The position numbers and the translations under genes were made by a program. This document shows, piece after piece, positions 12,154-22,906 of a stretch of DNA of 64,000 nucleotides. Every line of letters starts with the position of its first letter. Position 1 is the first letter of the stretch. The notes under the pieces were generated by a model. That model was not told where the DNA came from. It did not search any database and was given only the letters and a program-made list of their open reading frames with translations. Source of the DNA: Pogostemon cablin (taxonomy: Eukaryota; Streptophyta; Magnoliopsida; Lamiales; Lamiaceae); the NCBI GenBank assembly GCA_023678885.1, contig CM042970.1:7108355-7172354 (forward strand), given 5' to 3'.

Positions 12154-12329
12154 GAGTGGGGCTCTTGTGCCCCCGGAGACACCGTGCCCCTTTGCAATTT
12201 CTATGTCCCTTTGCAATTTAAACTCCCTAGCAATAAATAGGTTTAAATAGAATAGGGAGGGGAAAGATTGTGTTCACATGGGGACAAAGATCGTGTCCCT
12301 GTATCCCTGGGGGCGCAAGAGTTTTTGCC
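12154..12329. mobile_element. 9-bp-TSD MITE, GAGTG/GGCAAAAAC family
   Basis: GAGTGGGGCTCTTGTGCCCC at the left and GGGGGCGCAAGAGTTTTTGCC at the right, inside an exact 9-bp duplication TATGATGAA (12145-12153 and 12330-12338). Related copies are at 27408-27682 and 42793-43058. The 9-bp duplication points to Mutator-type transposition. Confidence 0.75.
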
Positions 12330-12532
12330 TATGATGAATTAAATAAAAAAAATAAAAAACTCATTTCGTACACCCCCTTTTCTCTCCCACTCTAAAATTT
12401 TTTTCTCCTCCTTCTCTCTAAAACTCTAGCCCTAGCTTGCCATCTCCGGAGATGGCCGGTGTTGCCGGACCTGCCCCTTCGCATCTCCTTTCCCTCCGCT
12501 CTTTCCTTTTTCTTATTTTCCCTTTTGTTCAC
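12330..12532. other. CT-rich flank
   Basis: Pyrimidine-rich, moderately GC-rich sequence resembling a plant 5' leader (contains CTAGCCCTAGCTTGCC). It was split from 14142 onward by the solo LTR. No gene identified. Confidence 0.3.
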
Positions 12533-14136
12533 TGATTAGCCATTTGTAGTCGGGATGACTCATTAAAGAATTTATCGAACCACAGGGAGGAAGGTACTAG
12601 GGTTTAAGCGATCTCGTGTTTGTCATAGTTTTATAGAGATGATCATAAAGGGGTAGGATTAATCAAGAAATGACAATTAAACAATTAAATGACAAGATAA
12701 ACAATGGGATAGATAAATGGAAGATGGATGAATGAGCCAAGTAGATAGAGAATAAGACTAGCAATACTTAAAGTATGAAAAATCTAGGTATCATGCAACG
12801 AATTCATATATGTCATGGATTAATAACTAAGGGCCAACACAAATTCCACCTAAACTCCCTCTCGAGATGGATAGGATGTAGATCCTTTACAAGGTCTCAA
12901 AAAGGCTTTAAGGTTGGTTCTCAATCAAACAATTCCAACTAGGTACTAAGTTCAATTAGAGAGTCCCTTCACACAATCAATTCACCTCTCGATCTAACAA
13001 ATCACATGTTCTATCAAAGGGTTCTAAATTCCAAAGGATTTCTCAATCTCTCTAAAACTTATAATGCACATGAAGTGTATGATGAAATGATTCAATGAAC
13101 TATCCTAAACATATAATTGATTTCTCAATCTAATCACATGCCCATGACAATTAATCACACAAATCAACAATACAAATCAAGCAATTAACAATCAATGATA
13201 GAAAATTAACAAATCCTATCAACATATGAATTCAATTGCAAAATACCTAAAATTATCCAACACATTTCATATTGCTAATCTCACAAAGGAGATTAGCCTC
13301 TCATAGTTTCAAAGAAAACAACATAGACAATTGTATCTCTAAAACACATGATTGATCTACAAAGAAATCTACAAAAATTAGAATTAAAATTCCCTTGAAT
13401 AGCTTCAATTGTGCTTCTCTTCCTCTTCTTGCAAACTCCACTCTCCATTGCTTCTGTAACTACTTGGATGGTGTATTGGATGGATGGATTCAAGGATGGG
13501 TGAATGGGATGAAGGGTAGATGGAATGTAGAAGAAAGTGTGTGAAAAATGGTGTGAATTAGGTGTAGATTGGATCCAGGAATGATTTCTGCCTTTTTTTA
13601 TGCCAAATGATCTGTTTGTGGGCCTAGACCCTTTTGGAAGACGTACAGATCCAAAAACTGACTTTAGACCAAACACGGGTCGTGTTCGGTACATGGACCG
13701 AGCTCAGTAGGGCGTGCTCGGTAGCTGGATCGAGTAGGTGCAGCGCAGTCTTACCGTTTCGCGCATAACTTCCACATCCGAAATCCAATTCGAGTGATTC
13801 TTACGCTCAAGTGATCGATCCTCTCTTCCTTGTCTTTCTATCCATATAAAGATCTGACAAAATTTTCAATATTTGAAAGTGTAACAAGTCATGCAAAGTG
13901 GCACACCATATTAATCATAACTTTCTCGTTTGAACTCCGAATTGAGCTATGTTTTTTCCTACGTCTTCCTTTTCACGTCTAGAATCTATTTTTACCTGAA
14001 AATCATACGTTTAAGTTCTTTTCACATATTTTATAAAACTACAAAATACCACCAAAATGTACACAAATTACGGATAAAATAATACGAAAACACACATAAA
14101 AAGACACTAAAATTTAGGTAAAAATATCACTCATCA
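12533..14136. mobile_element. Solo LTR, 1.6 kb
   Basis: Runs from TGATTAGCCATTTGTAG to ATATCACTCATCA, i.e. 5'-TG...CA-3', and is bounded by a perfect 5-bp target duplication TTCAC (12528-12532 and 14137-14141). No internal retrotransposon region, primer-binding site or second LTR is attached, so it is a product of LTR-LTR recombination. The long LTR suggests a gypsy-type parent; the orientation of the parent element is not certain. Confidence 0.75.
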
Positions 14137-14141
14137 TTCAC

Positions 14142-14707
14142 CCGAGGCTGATTCATTCCCACCTCGCCCCTGTTTCTCTAGGGATGTGTCCAGATCGGGC
14201 TTGTACAACTACTTTATTGCCGTTTGTTCTCTCTTTTAGGTCACCGGCTGCTCCATAGTGACGGCCCTAGAATAGCCGTGCACTCCTTTCCCTGTTTAGG
14301 GCTTTCTTCTCCTCCGCCGACAATTGCCTCACTTTCCGTCGGTGCGGATTTGCTAGGCCCGAGCTCCTCCACAAGCCTCACGCGATAGGGCTCCCGCTGA
14401 CTTTAGCGCCTTCAGATCTGCTTTGCGCGATTGTTTCGTCCAATCTGAACGACGACGGCGCTCTCCAGCGATTTTGGGTTGTTGAGTCATTTACTGAGCT
14501 TCCCGCCCGATTTCCCTGCCTCCAGCCCAGCCTAACGCATTTTCTGGCAGTGGATTTGACAACATCTGGGCGCCACCTCCTTCCGATGGGCCTCTCACAT
14601 CTGGCTGACCTTTCTCGCGATTTTCCGTGCCGGTGGCAGCTGGGTGGTTTGCAGACGATTTATTTTAACTCTAGTGAGGTTTGGCTGTTAATCCTTTATT
14701 ATGGGTC
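14142..14707. other. GC-rich unrecognised flank of the copia element
   Basis: GC-rich sequence with reading frames up to about 80 codons and no recognisable domain. It continues the CT-rich stretch that lies left of the solo LTR. The part at 19458-19984 may be its continuation beyond the copia insertion. Confidence 0.3.
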
Positions 14708-14991
14708 TGATAATGAGAAGAAATTAGTAAACTCAGTTGTAGAGGATAAAAACCCAAACTGCCTTCCAAGAACAATTGATGAGAGAAGTAGGGGATAATT
14801 TCTAAAAGAAATCAAGTTGTTATGCTTTATTTTCTAGCGTTGCCAGCTGCCCTTCTTTGCTGTTATGGTACTGCATGTACCTCTATATATGATCCATCAC
14901 TATCATTTGTAAATTTAATTGAACAATCAAATTAGTTAACTTTGTCCAAATAGTTGTTCTCTCTCAATATGGTTCTCTTCAATTCTCTTCA
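14708..14991 (+). repeat. copia 5' LTR
   Basis: 284 bp from TGATAATGAGAAG to CTCTTCA, ending exactly before the primer-binding site. Matches the 3' LTR except for the last ~27 bp. Confidence 0.8.
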
Positions 14992-15003
14992 TGGCATCAG
15001 AGC
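14992..15003 (+). promoter_or_regulatory. copia primer-binding site
   Basis: TGGCATCAGAGC differs by one base from the common copia site TGGTATCAGAGC, which is complementary to initiator tRNA-Met. Confidence 0.75.
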
Positions 15004-15076
15004 GCTTGATTAATCTCGTCTCTGTGTTATTTCCCTTCTTTCCATTCTCATATATACATAGTATCACAAATCTGCC

Positions 15077-16120
15077 ATGGCTTCTTCTTCAAGCTCCAGT
15101 GAGGTGACAAGCCTATACCCTCCTCAAATCCAACTCCCATTAAATCAAAACATTTCTGTGAAGCTTACAGAAATAATTATTTCATTTGGAGGCAGCAAGT
15201 TGTTGCAGCTGTTAGAGGCTATGGTCTTGAAGGTTATTTGACTGGTGAGAAAGTTGCACCAAAGAAGATCATTTATGGAGCCACCAAAGATGCAGACACG
15301 TCCAATCCTGAATTTGTTAACTGGGTAAAGCAAGATCAATTGATAGTTTCTTGGTTATTATCATCCCTCACGGAAAGTATTTTAGTTAGCACTGTTGGTT
15401 TGAACACTTCAAAGGAAATATGAGATTGCCTTGAAACTGGTTTTTCTAGCCAATCACGAGCAAAAATTATGCAATACAAGCAACAACTACAAAGTTTTAG
15501 AAAAGGATCTCTCAACATGAGGGATTACTTGAACAAAATCAAAAGTTGTTGTGATGTTCTCAATCCAGCGAGTTAATGATGATGATCAAATCCTCTATAT
15601 TATGGCTGGTTTAGGATCAGAATACAACCCTGTTATTGTCTCTGTTTCTTCTAAAATTGGACCAACATCAGTCATGGAATTAAGTTATTTGCTTCTTAGT
15701 TTTGAAGGCAGACTAGAGGAGAATGATGCCTCCTCTTATTTTGGAATAGAAGACTCCCCACCAAGTGTCAATCTCACCACACAAACCACTCCATCTACTT
15801 TTCGGAGAGGAGCAAACAATCAATATAGCAGAGGAAGGAATGGTCCATACAGAGGTGGAAGACCACCATTCAGAGGCGGTTTTCAAAGAGGAAGAGGACG
15901 ATCCAGTGGTCCTAGATGCCAAATCCGTCACAGAAACAACCACACAGCTGAAAAGTGTTTTCATAGAGCAGATTTACAGTATACTCCATATCCACACAGC
16001 CAACCTAACAACCTCTACACTAATGCCACTCCACAACCAATGACAAATGTTGCTAGTTTTTCCAACCACAACACAGATTTTTTTGGCAGAAACCTCTTGG
16101 TATCCAGATTCTTGGGCTAG
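15077..16120 (+). pseudogene. copia gag (frameshifted)
   Basis: Starts at ATGGCTTCTTCT. A one-base loss near 15167 breaks the frame and a TGA stands in place of a conserved Trp codon near 15421. The frame resumes at about 15551 and runs to 16120. It contains a Gly/Arg-rich stretch (RGRNGPYRGGRPPFRGG) and the remains of a CCHC knuckle near CQIRHRNNHTAEKC, in which a Cys is lost. Gag packages element RNA; this copy cannot make an intact protein. Confidence 0.8.
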
Positions 16121-17375
16121 TAACCATGTCACATTTAATCTTAACAACATCAATATTGGATCTGAGTATCAAGGCACAGAAAGAGTCCACATGGGAAATG
16201 GCACAGGTTTGAAAATTTCACATTATGGTAATTCTTTTGTAACTACTCCCAAATCTCACAATCCTCACATGTTTCTTCTCAAAATACTGCTTCAAGGGAG
16301 CCTTGACAATGGTCTTTACAAATTCAGTTTGGCACATCCAAAGGATCTCTTACCTCCAGCTTTACACCACAATCTACCCAACTCACCAGCTTTTGTGAAC
16401 TCCGCTAAAATTAAAAAAAGTCTTCCTTTAAGCACTTGGCATAATAGATTAGGACATGCTTCATGTGATATAGTTAAGAAGGCTTTAGCCATTAACAATG
16501 TCTTTTATCTTGATGATAGTTCTAGTTCACCTTGTTCAGCTTGTATGAAGGCTAAGAGCCATAAACAACCCTTTCCAACTTCAGTTTCAGAAATATTAGA
16601 ATCTTCTTGTTCAAACTGATCTTTGGGGTCCCTCCCCTATAAAGTCTGTGAATGGCTTCTCATACTATGTTAGTTTCATTGATGCTAAAACTCGATACAC
16701 TTGGATTTACTTGTTGAAACTTAAATCAGATGTCAAAGCAGCCTTCATAAATTTTAAAAATCTAGTGGAAACTCAGCATAACACCAAAATAAAATCTCTT
16801 CAAAGTGACGGTGGCACAGAGTTCAAATCTCTTTCAGATATTTTCCATCATTCTGGCATCATTCATCATGTCCATATACACCTGAACAAAATGGTCTTGC
16901 CAAAAGAAAGCATAGGCATATTGTAGAGGTTGGACTCGCTCTTCTTTCTCATTCGAGCGTGCCACGTAAATACTGGGATGATGCATTTGTCTCAAGTGTT
17001 TACATGATCAACCGAACACCCTCTAAAAATCTTTATTACAGCATTCCTTTTCAGTTACTTACAGGTCATAAACCAGATTGCACATCCCTTAGAACCTTTG
17101 GTTGCCTTTGTTTTCCACATCTAAGACCCTATAAAAACTACAAGCTTCAAAATAGATCTGAATCCAGTGTTTTCCTTGGCTACAGTCCCCATTACAAAGG
17201 ATACAAAGTCCTCTTACCTGACAAGAGAGTCATAATAACTCGACACATTGTGTTTGATGAAACAGTGTTCCCGTTCTTCTCTTCTTTACATTCTTCATTC
17301 CCTAGCCCATGCACTTCCAACACTATCCCTCACTCTCAAACTAATATTGCACCTCTAGTTCCCTTTTCTCTTTAA
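16047..17375 (+). pseudogene. copia protease and integrase (broken)
   Basis: The protease site reads WYPDSWASNHV near 16107, so the catalytic DSG is DSW. The pre-integrase zinc region includes WHNRLGHAS, and CSACMKAKSHKQPF contributes the CC of the HHCC finger. The integrase core begins near 16648 (YVSFIDAKTRYTWIY, then SDGGTEF). Stops or frameshifts occur near 16617 and 16924. The frame from 16959 encodes the C-terminal core (NRTPSKNL, FGCLCFPHLRPY). Confidence 0.8.
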
Positions 17376-17474
17376 ACAAATGCCCCCTCCTCAAATTTCC
17401 CCTTCCCACCATCTACACCTTACAACCTATCTCCACATTCTTCGGGAGGACAGTTTCATGTTGAATTACCTATT

Positions 17475-19236
17475 GTGAATAGTGATAATTTGTCTCATTC
17501 TCCTGATGTTTCTCTTGAGTGTGCAGGTTCTTCTGAAAACTTGCCATTGGCCGTGCCACCACCTGAACTCTCTCCATCTCACCATATGGTGACACGTGCG
17601 AAGGCCGGTATCTACAAGACAAAGGCTTTCTTGATGGAATGCACCTCTTTCACAGAACCAAAAAAATTACATAGATGCGCTTCAACATCCTGAATGGAAA
17701 GCTGCTATGGAAATGGAATATGCTGCTCTTTTGAAAAATGGAACATGGGAACTTTTCTCTCTTCCATCTAATCACACATTGATCGGGTGCAAATGGATAT
17801 TCAAATTGAAAAAGAATTCAGATGGTTCAATTGCTAGACATAAGGCTCGGTTGGTTGCAAAGGGGTATACTCAGATTCCAGGTTTTGACAACACTGATAC
17901 ATTCAGCCCAGTTGTGAAGCCTGTCACCGTGAGAATAATTCTATCTCTTGCATTAGCTCGTGGTTGGAAATTACGTCAATTGGATGCCAATAATGCTTTT
18001 CTTAATGGTGAAGTGGAAACTAACCTCTACATGACACAACCATCGGGCTTTGAGCAAGGTGAAGGCCGTAATCTAGTGTGCAAACTAAAAAAATCGTTAT
18101 ATCACCTCAAACAAACTTCAAGGGTATGGACTTCGAAATTTGGATCCGCATTGGCTATTCTTGGATTTATTATCTCCAAAGCAGATATGTCTCTTTATTA
18201 CCGACATAACAAGGAGTCAACTATATTAGTTCTAGCTTATGTTGACGATATCATCATCATAGGATCTGATGTCCGCGAAGTAGATAAGGTCATCACTAGT
18301 CTGCACAAGTTCTTTTCATTGAAGGATTTAGGGGACTTGAATTTCTTAGGAATTGAAATTGGTCGATCTTCAGGGGGATTATTCCTAAATCAGAAAAAAT
18401 ATCTCACAGAAATTTTGGAGAAGGTAGAAATGCAGCAAGCAAAGGCCTTGAGTACCCTAATGATATCGGGTAATCACCTTTCGAAAGATGATGGACAACC
18501 TATGACAAACGCACATATATATAGAAGCATTGTTGGTGCACTACAATATGCTACTGTTACAAGACCTGACATCACATTTGCAGTAAATAAAGTCAGTCAA
18601 TATATGCAAAATCTCATGGATATGCACTGGAAGGCCGTTAAAAGGGTGCTGAGATACTTGGCAGGTACTCTTGAATATGGCCTATCATTTTCAGTACCTA
18701 AATCCATGGATTTGGTGGCTTTTGCAGATGCTGATTGGGCATCTGATTTAGATGATAGAAAGTATACCTCAGGATATTGTATCTTTCTAGGAGGAAATTT
18801 GGTTTCTTGGAGTGCTAAGAAACAACCTACGGATTCTAGATCGAGCACGTATGCAGAATATAGGAGCTTGGCACATGTGACATGTGAGGTTACATGGATC
18901 CAATCCTTGCTAACTGAATTGCAATGCTTGGGTTCAAGAATCCCCACAATCTAGATAGACAACCAAGGTGCTATATCCTTAGCCGCAAATCCAGTGTATC
19001 ATTGTCGAACAAAACACCTTGAGCTCGACTTGCATTTTGTGAGAGAAAAGATTAATGCAAAACAAATTCAAGTCCTTCATGTTCCCAGCATTGACCAAAG
19101 AGCAGACAGCTTCACCAAACCTCTAAGTGGCCAATTCTTCAATCGCCTTAGAAACAAATTGAACGTCGTTTCAGAAGGCTCTCTCGAATTGAGAGGGCAT
19201 GATAAGGAGAAGAAATTAGTAAACTCAGTTGTATAG
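17475..19236 (+). pseudogene. copia reverse transcriptase and RNase H (broken)
   Basis: A frameshift at about 17680-17700 separates the linker from the long open frame 17707-18954. That frame holds the RT fingers (CKWIFKLKKNSDGS), LDANNAFLNGEV and the catalytic YVDD at 18238-18249. RNase H follows with ADADWASD and a YAEYRSLA motif. A TAG at 18952 interrupts RNase H, which continues to about 19170 (NQGAISLAANPV, RADSFTKPLS). This is the best-preserved part of the element. Confidence 0.85.
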
Positions 19237-19457
19237 GATAAAAACCCAAACAGCCTTCCAAGAACAATTGATGAGAGAAGTAGGGGATACTTTCTAAAAG
19301 GAATCAAGTTGTTATGCTTTGTTTTGTAGCGTTGCCAGCTGCCCTTCTTTGCTGTTATGGTACTGCATATACCTCTATATATGATCCATCACTATCATTT
19401 GTAAATTTAATTGAGCAATCAAATTAGTTAAAAACTTTATCTAAATAGTTGTTCTCT
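19200..19457 (+). repeat. copia 3' LTR (3'-truncated)
   Basis: Follows the purine-rich GAGAGGGCA tract and starts TGATAAGGAGAAG. It matches the 5' LTR to GTTGTTCTCT and then diverges, lacking the terminal ~27 bp. Confidence 0.8.
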
Positions 19458-19984
19458 TGATTTTTTGTACAAAAGGCTGGGTTTTCCAGTGAATGCTACT
19501 ACTAGAGCGCGCACAAAAGGGAATGCTGCTGTCGACTGCCACCAGCCCCTTGCCGGTCCTGTCGTTGGCCTCTTGGCGACCTGTCCTGTTTCCACTTCGC
19601 TACACATCGTCCAGGACATCTCATTCTTTCTTTCACAGGATGGTAGGAGTATCCTTTTGATTATATGTATCTTGCTGTTCCTTTTCCACTCTTTTGCTGA
19701 GTTTGATTTCTATTTCCCCTGTTTTTTTTGCATACATGCGATTCATATGATGTTTTGCGGACATATTTGTTTACATATTGTTGTAACAGTTTCTACAGCA
19801 GAAATAATTAGGTGAGATTTGTGATTAGATTGGATTTAGGTATTGTGGAGCTCGTGTAGTTCTGTTTTGGGATTTGAATGATCTGAATAAATTATCTTCT
19901 ATTTGGATGTGTTAGTTTCAACTAATTACTTTGGGTTATTTTCGAGTGTTTTTCTGGATAATTACACGTATCTTTTTCTTCTCA
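19458..19984. other. Unrecognised sequence between copia and the PPR pseudogene
   Basis: Mixed composition. A frame of 116 codons (19465-19815) has no recognisable domain. The last bases (TTTTTCTTCTCAAG before 19987) resemble a splice acceptor, so this may be intron or 5' leader of the PPR locus. Confidence 0.3.
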
Positions 19985-21005
19985 AGGCTTGCCGGGGTTG
20001 AAATTCGTGAAGATGATTCATACCCTGATTGAAAAATGTAATCCTTACTCAGATATTTTCGTGTCCAAGTCGTTGGTTGATGCGTACTCCAAGTGCAGAT
20101 TGATGGGCGTCAAAGCAGCTAAGGTGCTGTTTGATGTAATGGAGGAGAGGGACTTGGTCAGTTATAATTCAATGATTAGTGGGATGGTGAAGGTGGGTGA
20201 ACTGAAGGTAGCTAGGAAACTGTTTGATGAAATGCCTCAGAGAGACTGTGTGAGCTGGTATGCTATTTTGGATGGGTATGTGAAAGCTGGAGAGATGAGC
20301 ACGGCGTTTGAGATTTTCCAAAGTCCACCGTCGAGGGATGTGGTGTCTTGCTAAAGCGGGCGACATTGAGTTGGCTAAGACATTATTATTATTTGATAAT
20401 ATGCCTGTGAAGAATTTGGTTACGTGGACCATAATGATATCTGCGTATGCTGAGAAGGGACTTGCAAAGGGAGAGAGCAAAATTTGATCTAGATGATGTC
20501 TTTCATTAGCATTTTATCTAATAGTGTTGTATGTCTTGGGGAAGAAAGTCCATCACTCCATTACAAGAAGTAGGTACAAGTGTAGTAATATGATTAGTAA
20601 TGCTTTGATTGAACTGGGCATGGCGATGAGATAACGAGAAAATATTTAGTTTCTTGGAATTCCATGATCCATGGCTTTGCAATTCATGGTCATGGAAGGA
20701 AGGCTCTTCAAATTTTTGATAGCACTTGACAAAGTGATGTTTGTTGGCGCAGTCTGATTGCATCCATGCTGGTATGGTCATGGTGGATTCGTTATTTCTA
20801 CATAATGGAGAGTGAATACGAAATCAATCCTGAGATCGAGCGCTATGGTTGCATCTCAACGAAGCTTTTAGGCTTCTAAATAGCATGCCATTTGAGCCGC
20901 CCAATGCTGTTATTTGGTACTCCCTTTTAGGGCCTTGTATAATGCATAATGCTTTGCAATTAGCTGAAGAGGTGCTCCATGAATTAATGAAATTAGAGAT
21001 TAATT
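19985..21005 (+). pseudogene. PLS-class pentatricopeptide-repeat protein, 5'-truncated pseudogene
   Basis: The open part 19989-20354 reads as consecutive PPR motifs (DIFVSKSLVDAYSKC, ERDLVSYNSMISGMVKVGE, QRDCVSWYAILDGYVKAGEM), resembling the organellar PPR group that includes Arabidopsis At3g29230. A deletion near 20347 shifts the frame; homology resumes with AKAGDIELAK and KNLVTWTIMISAYAEKGLAK. Later fragments (KVHHSIT; VSWNSMIHGFAIHGHGRKAL around 20640-20710; MESEYEINPEIE around 20800; then NALQLAEEVLHELMKLE to about 20996) show further deletions. Intact family members bind organelle RNA. The N-terminus and targeting peptide are missing, so this copy is not functional. Confidence 0.85.
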
Positions 21006-21264
21006 AACAGGCTTCTTGGATGATCTTTACCAATTTGATTACTTATTTAATTACTTTCGATTATCATCATTCTAGTTGCTTTGCATCCTTGTGCTAAATC
21101 AGCTCATCATTGTTATTTTTATATTTTTCTTTTGCACATCATCTACTTTGAGTTATGATCTTGATATTCTTAAAGTCATAGCTATATATGCAGCCCCCTT
21201 AAATTATTGCTTATTAATTAAAAATTGATAATGAGTTCTTGTAATGGGCCATGTATAAGACAGT

Positions 21265-22599
21265 TAGGGGTGGGAAAATACGGCATACCGAAAATACCGA
21301 TAATGTACCGAAATTTTCGGTCTACTATTTTATATGCCGTTGTCGATACCGAAATATCGGTATGCCGAAATCTCGGTATACCGAAATTACGGTATCTAAA
21401 AATGCATACCGTTGCCAAACCGTAATTTTATACCGTGCCAATTTTTCGGTATATACCTCGTCATACCGAAATACCAAAAATTAATTACATACCGAAAATT
21501 CAATATACTAGTAAAACATACCGAATATTCGAATCATACGGAAAAATAAATAATAAATATGGGTACATAATATTAAAGAGAATTCAAAATAACAATCGGT
21601 GGTTTCCCTAAACTTGTTCTACCTACAGCTTCCATCCTAAAAGAAAGAGAGAATAAATACAATTAAAAAAAATTAATATAACAATAAACATCAAACAAAA
21701 TTGCCATTATAACAATAAACATTAAAATTACCAAATCTTCTTCTAAGTCAAATAAAATCATCGATTAAAAAGGATAAAATATTAGTGGATTACATACAGA
21801 ACTAAATTATTTTATTTACCCGAAGCATTTTTTTTTGTCTATTTTCGGTTTAGATTTCTTAGGAAAGGAGAAAGAAATCAGTGTCCACTTGAACATCAAA
21901 CAAAAATCAAACATCAATAAAGATAAAAGAAAACCCAATAAATATTTTACACACAAAAGAATTCATCTAAAGGATTTTATTTGCAGATCTAAGAAATACA
22001 TCACAGACTCATATAGAAACTTAATGATTTTTTTACAGATCTTAGAACACTTCATACATAAACTTCTTGAAGGGTTACGACGGGAAGATGATTAGCTAGG
22101 GTTATTTGGAAGCGAGAAGCCGAGATCAATCGCGATTCGCAGTATCGTGAAGTGATTTAGGAAGAGGGGTATAGCTAGGGTTTGAAGTTTGAACAAAGAA
22201 GAAGCATTGCGGTGAGATTCATGATTTGGGATTTGGGAGTCTGTACTCTGTAATGTAGAATCAATAATGGATCATCGATGTATGATTTATGAAGCTTGCG
22301 TTTGGAATATTCGCTGGTAAAGGTTAATGGGCTAGGCCCAGTTGCATATTAAGCTTAGTTATTATTTGGGTAGAGAGGGATATTGGGCCATAAATGAAAT
22401 AACAAATAAAAAATTATATATAATTTTTTTCGGTATACCGAAATTTTAGTTCGGCAGATACTGATACCGAACTGATTTTTTTGGTACGGCGACTATATCG
22501 TACCGAAAATTTTGATATACCTAAATTTTGATATTTTTCGATATTTTTTTATTCGACAAGCTCGGTATACCGAGTTTTCGATTTTTTTCTCCACCCCTA
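21265..22599. mobile_element. Non-autonomous hAT-type element 1
   Basis: Starts TAGGGGTGGGAAAATACGG, ends TCTCCACCCCTA, and lies inside a perfect 8-bp target duplication AAGACAGT (21257-21264 and 22600-22607). The termini and 8-bp duplication are typical of hAT elements. Both subterminal regions are packed with palindromic CGGTATACCG/TTTCGGTATACCGAAA motifs. The interior has no transposase. A short GC-richer stretch (about 22080-22250) could be captured sequence. Confidence 0.85.
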
Positions 22600-22607
22600 A
22601 AGACAGT

Positions 22608-22898
22608 ATTTGTTACGGACACAAAGTCTTTGCCTAAAAAAAGAAGCAAAAAATAACTATGTTTGAATTCGATTCTATTAATGTTATGCATGTAATAATT
22701 TCTAAATAATGCACTCGAAGTGATTAATTACAAGTTAAGATATTCAAATTAAGGCAAATTCTTAACTAATACAAGCTCAGGTCAGTCCAAGTAGCAGGTT
22801 ATGAATGACCCACATATTATTTTAGTTATAATCATTTTATTAGACATACTATTTTATCTATATTTATAATGATTAATTTTAGTGTTATAAATTCTTAA
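22608..22898. other. Spacer between hAT elements
   Basis: AT-rich sequence without recognisable genes or repeats. Confidence 0.4.
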
Positions 22899-22906
22899 GT
22901 TTGCAT

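Larger units (their letters stand above)
14708..19457 (+). mobile_element. Ty1/copia LTR retrotransposon, inactive
   Basis: 5' LTR, initiator-tRNA primer-binding site, gag, protease, integrase, reverse transcriptase, RNase H and 3' LTR appear in copia order (integrase before RT). Several frameshifts and in-frame stops break the polyprotein. The LTRs differ at roughly 5% of sites by eye, indicating an old insertion. The last ~27 bp of the 3' LTR are missing and no target duplication can be found, so the right end has been deleted or rearranged. Confidence 0.9.

Noticed and set aside
13293..13694. 133-codon minus-strand frame
   Set aside because: It is contained in the solo LTR, crosses low-complexity sequence and has no domain.
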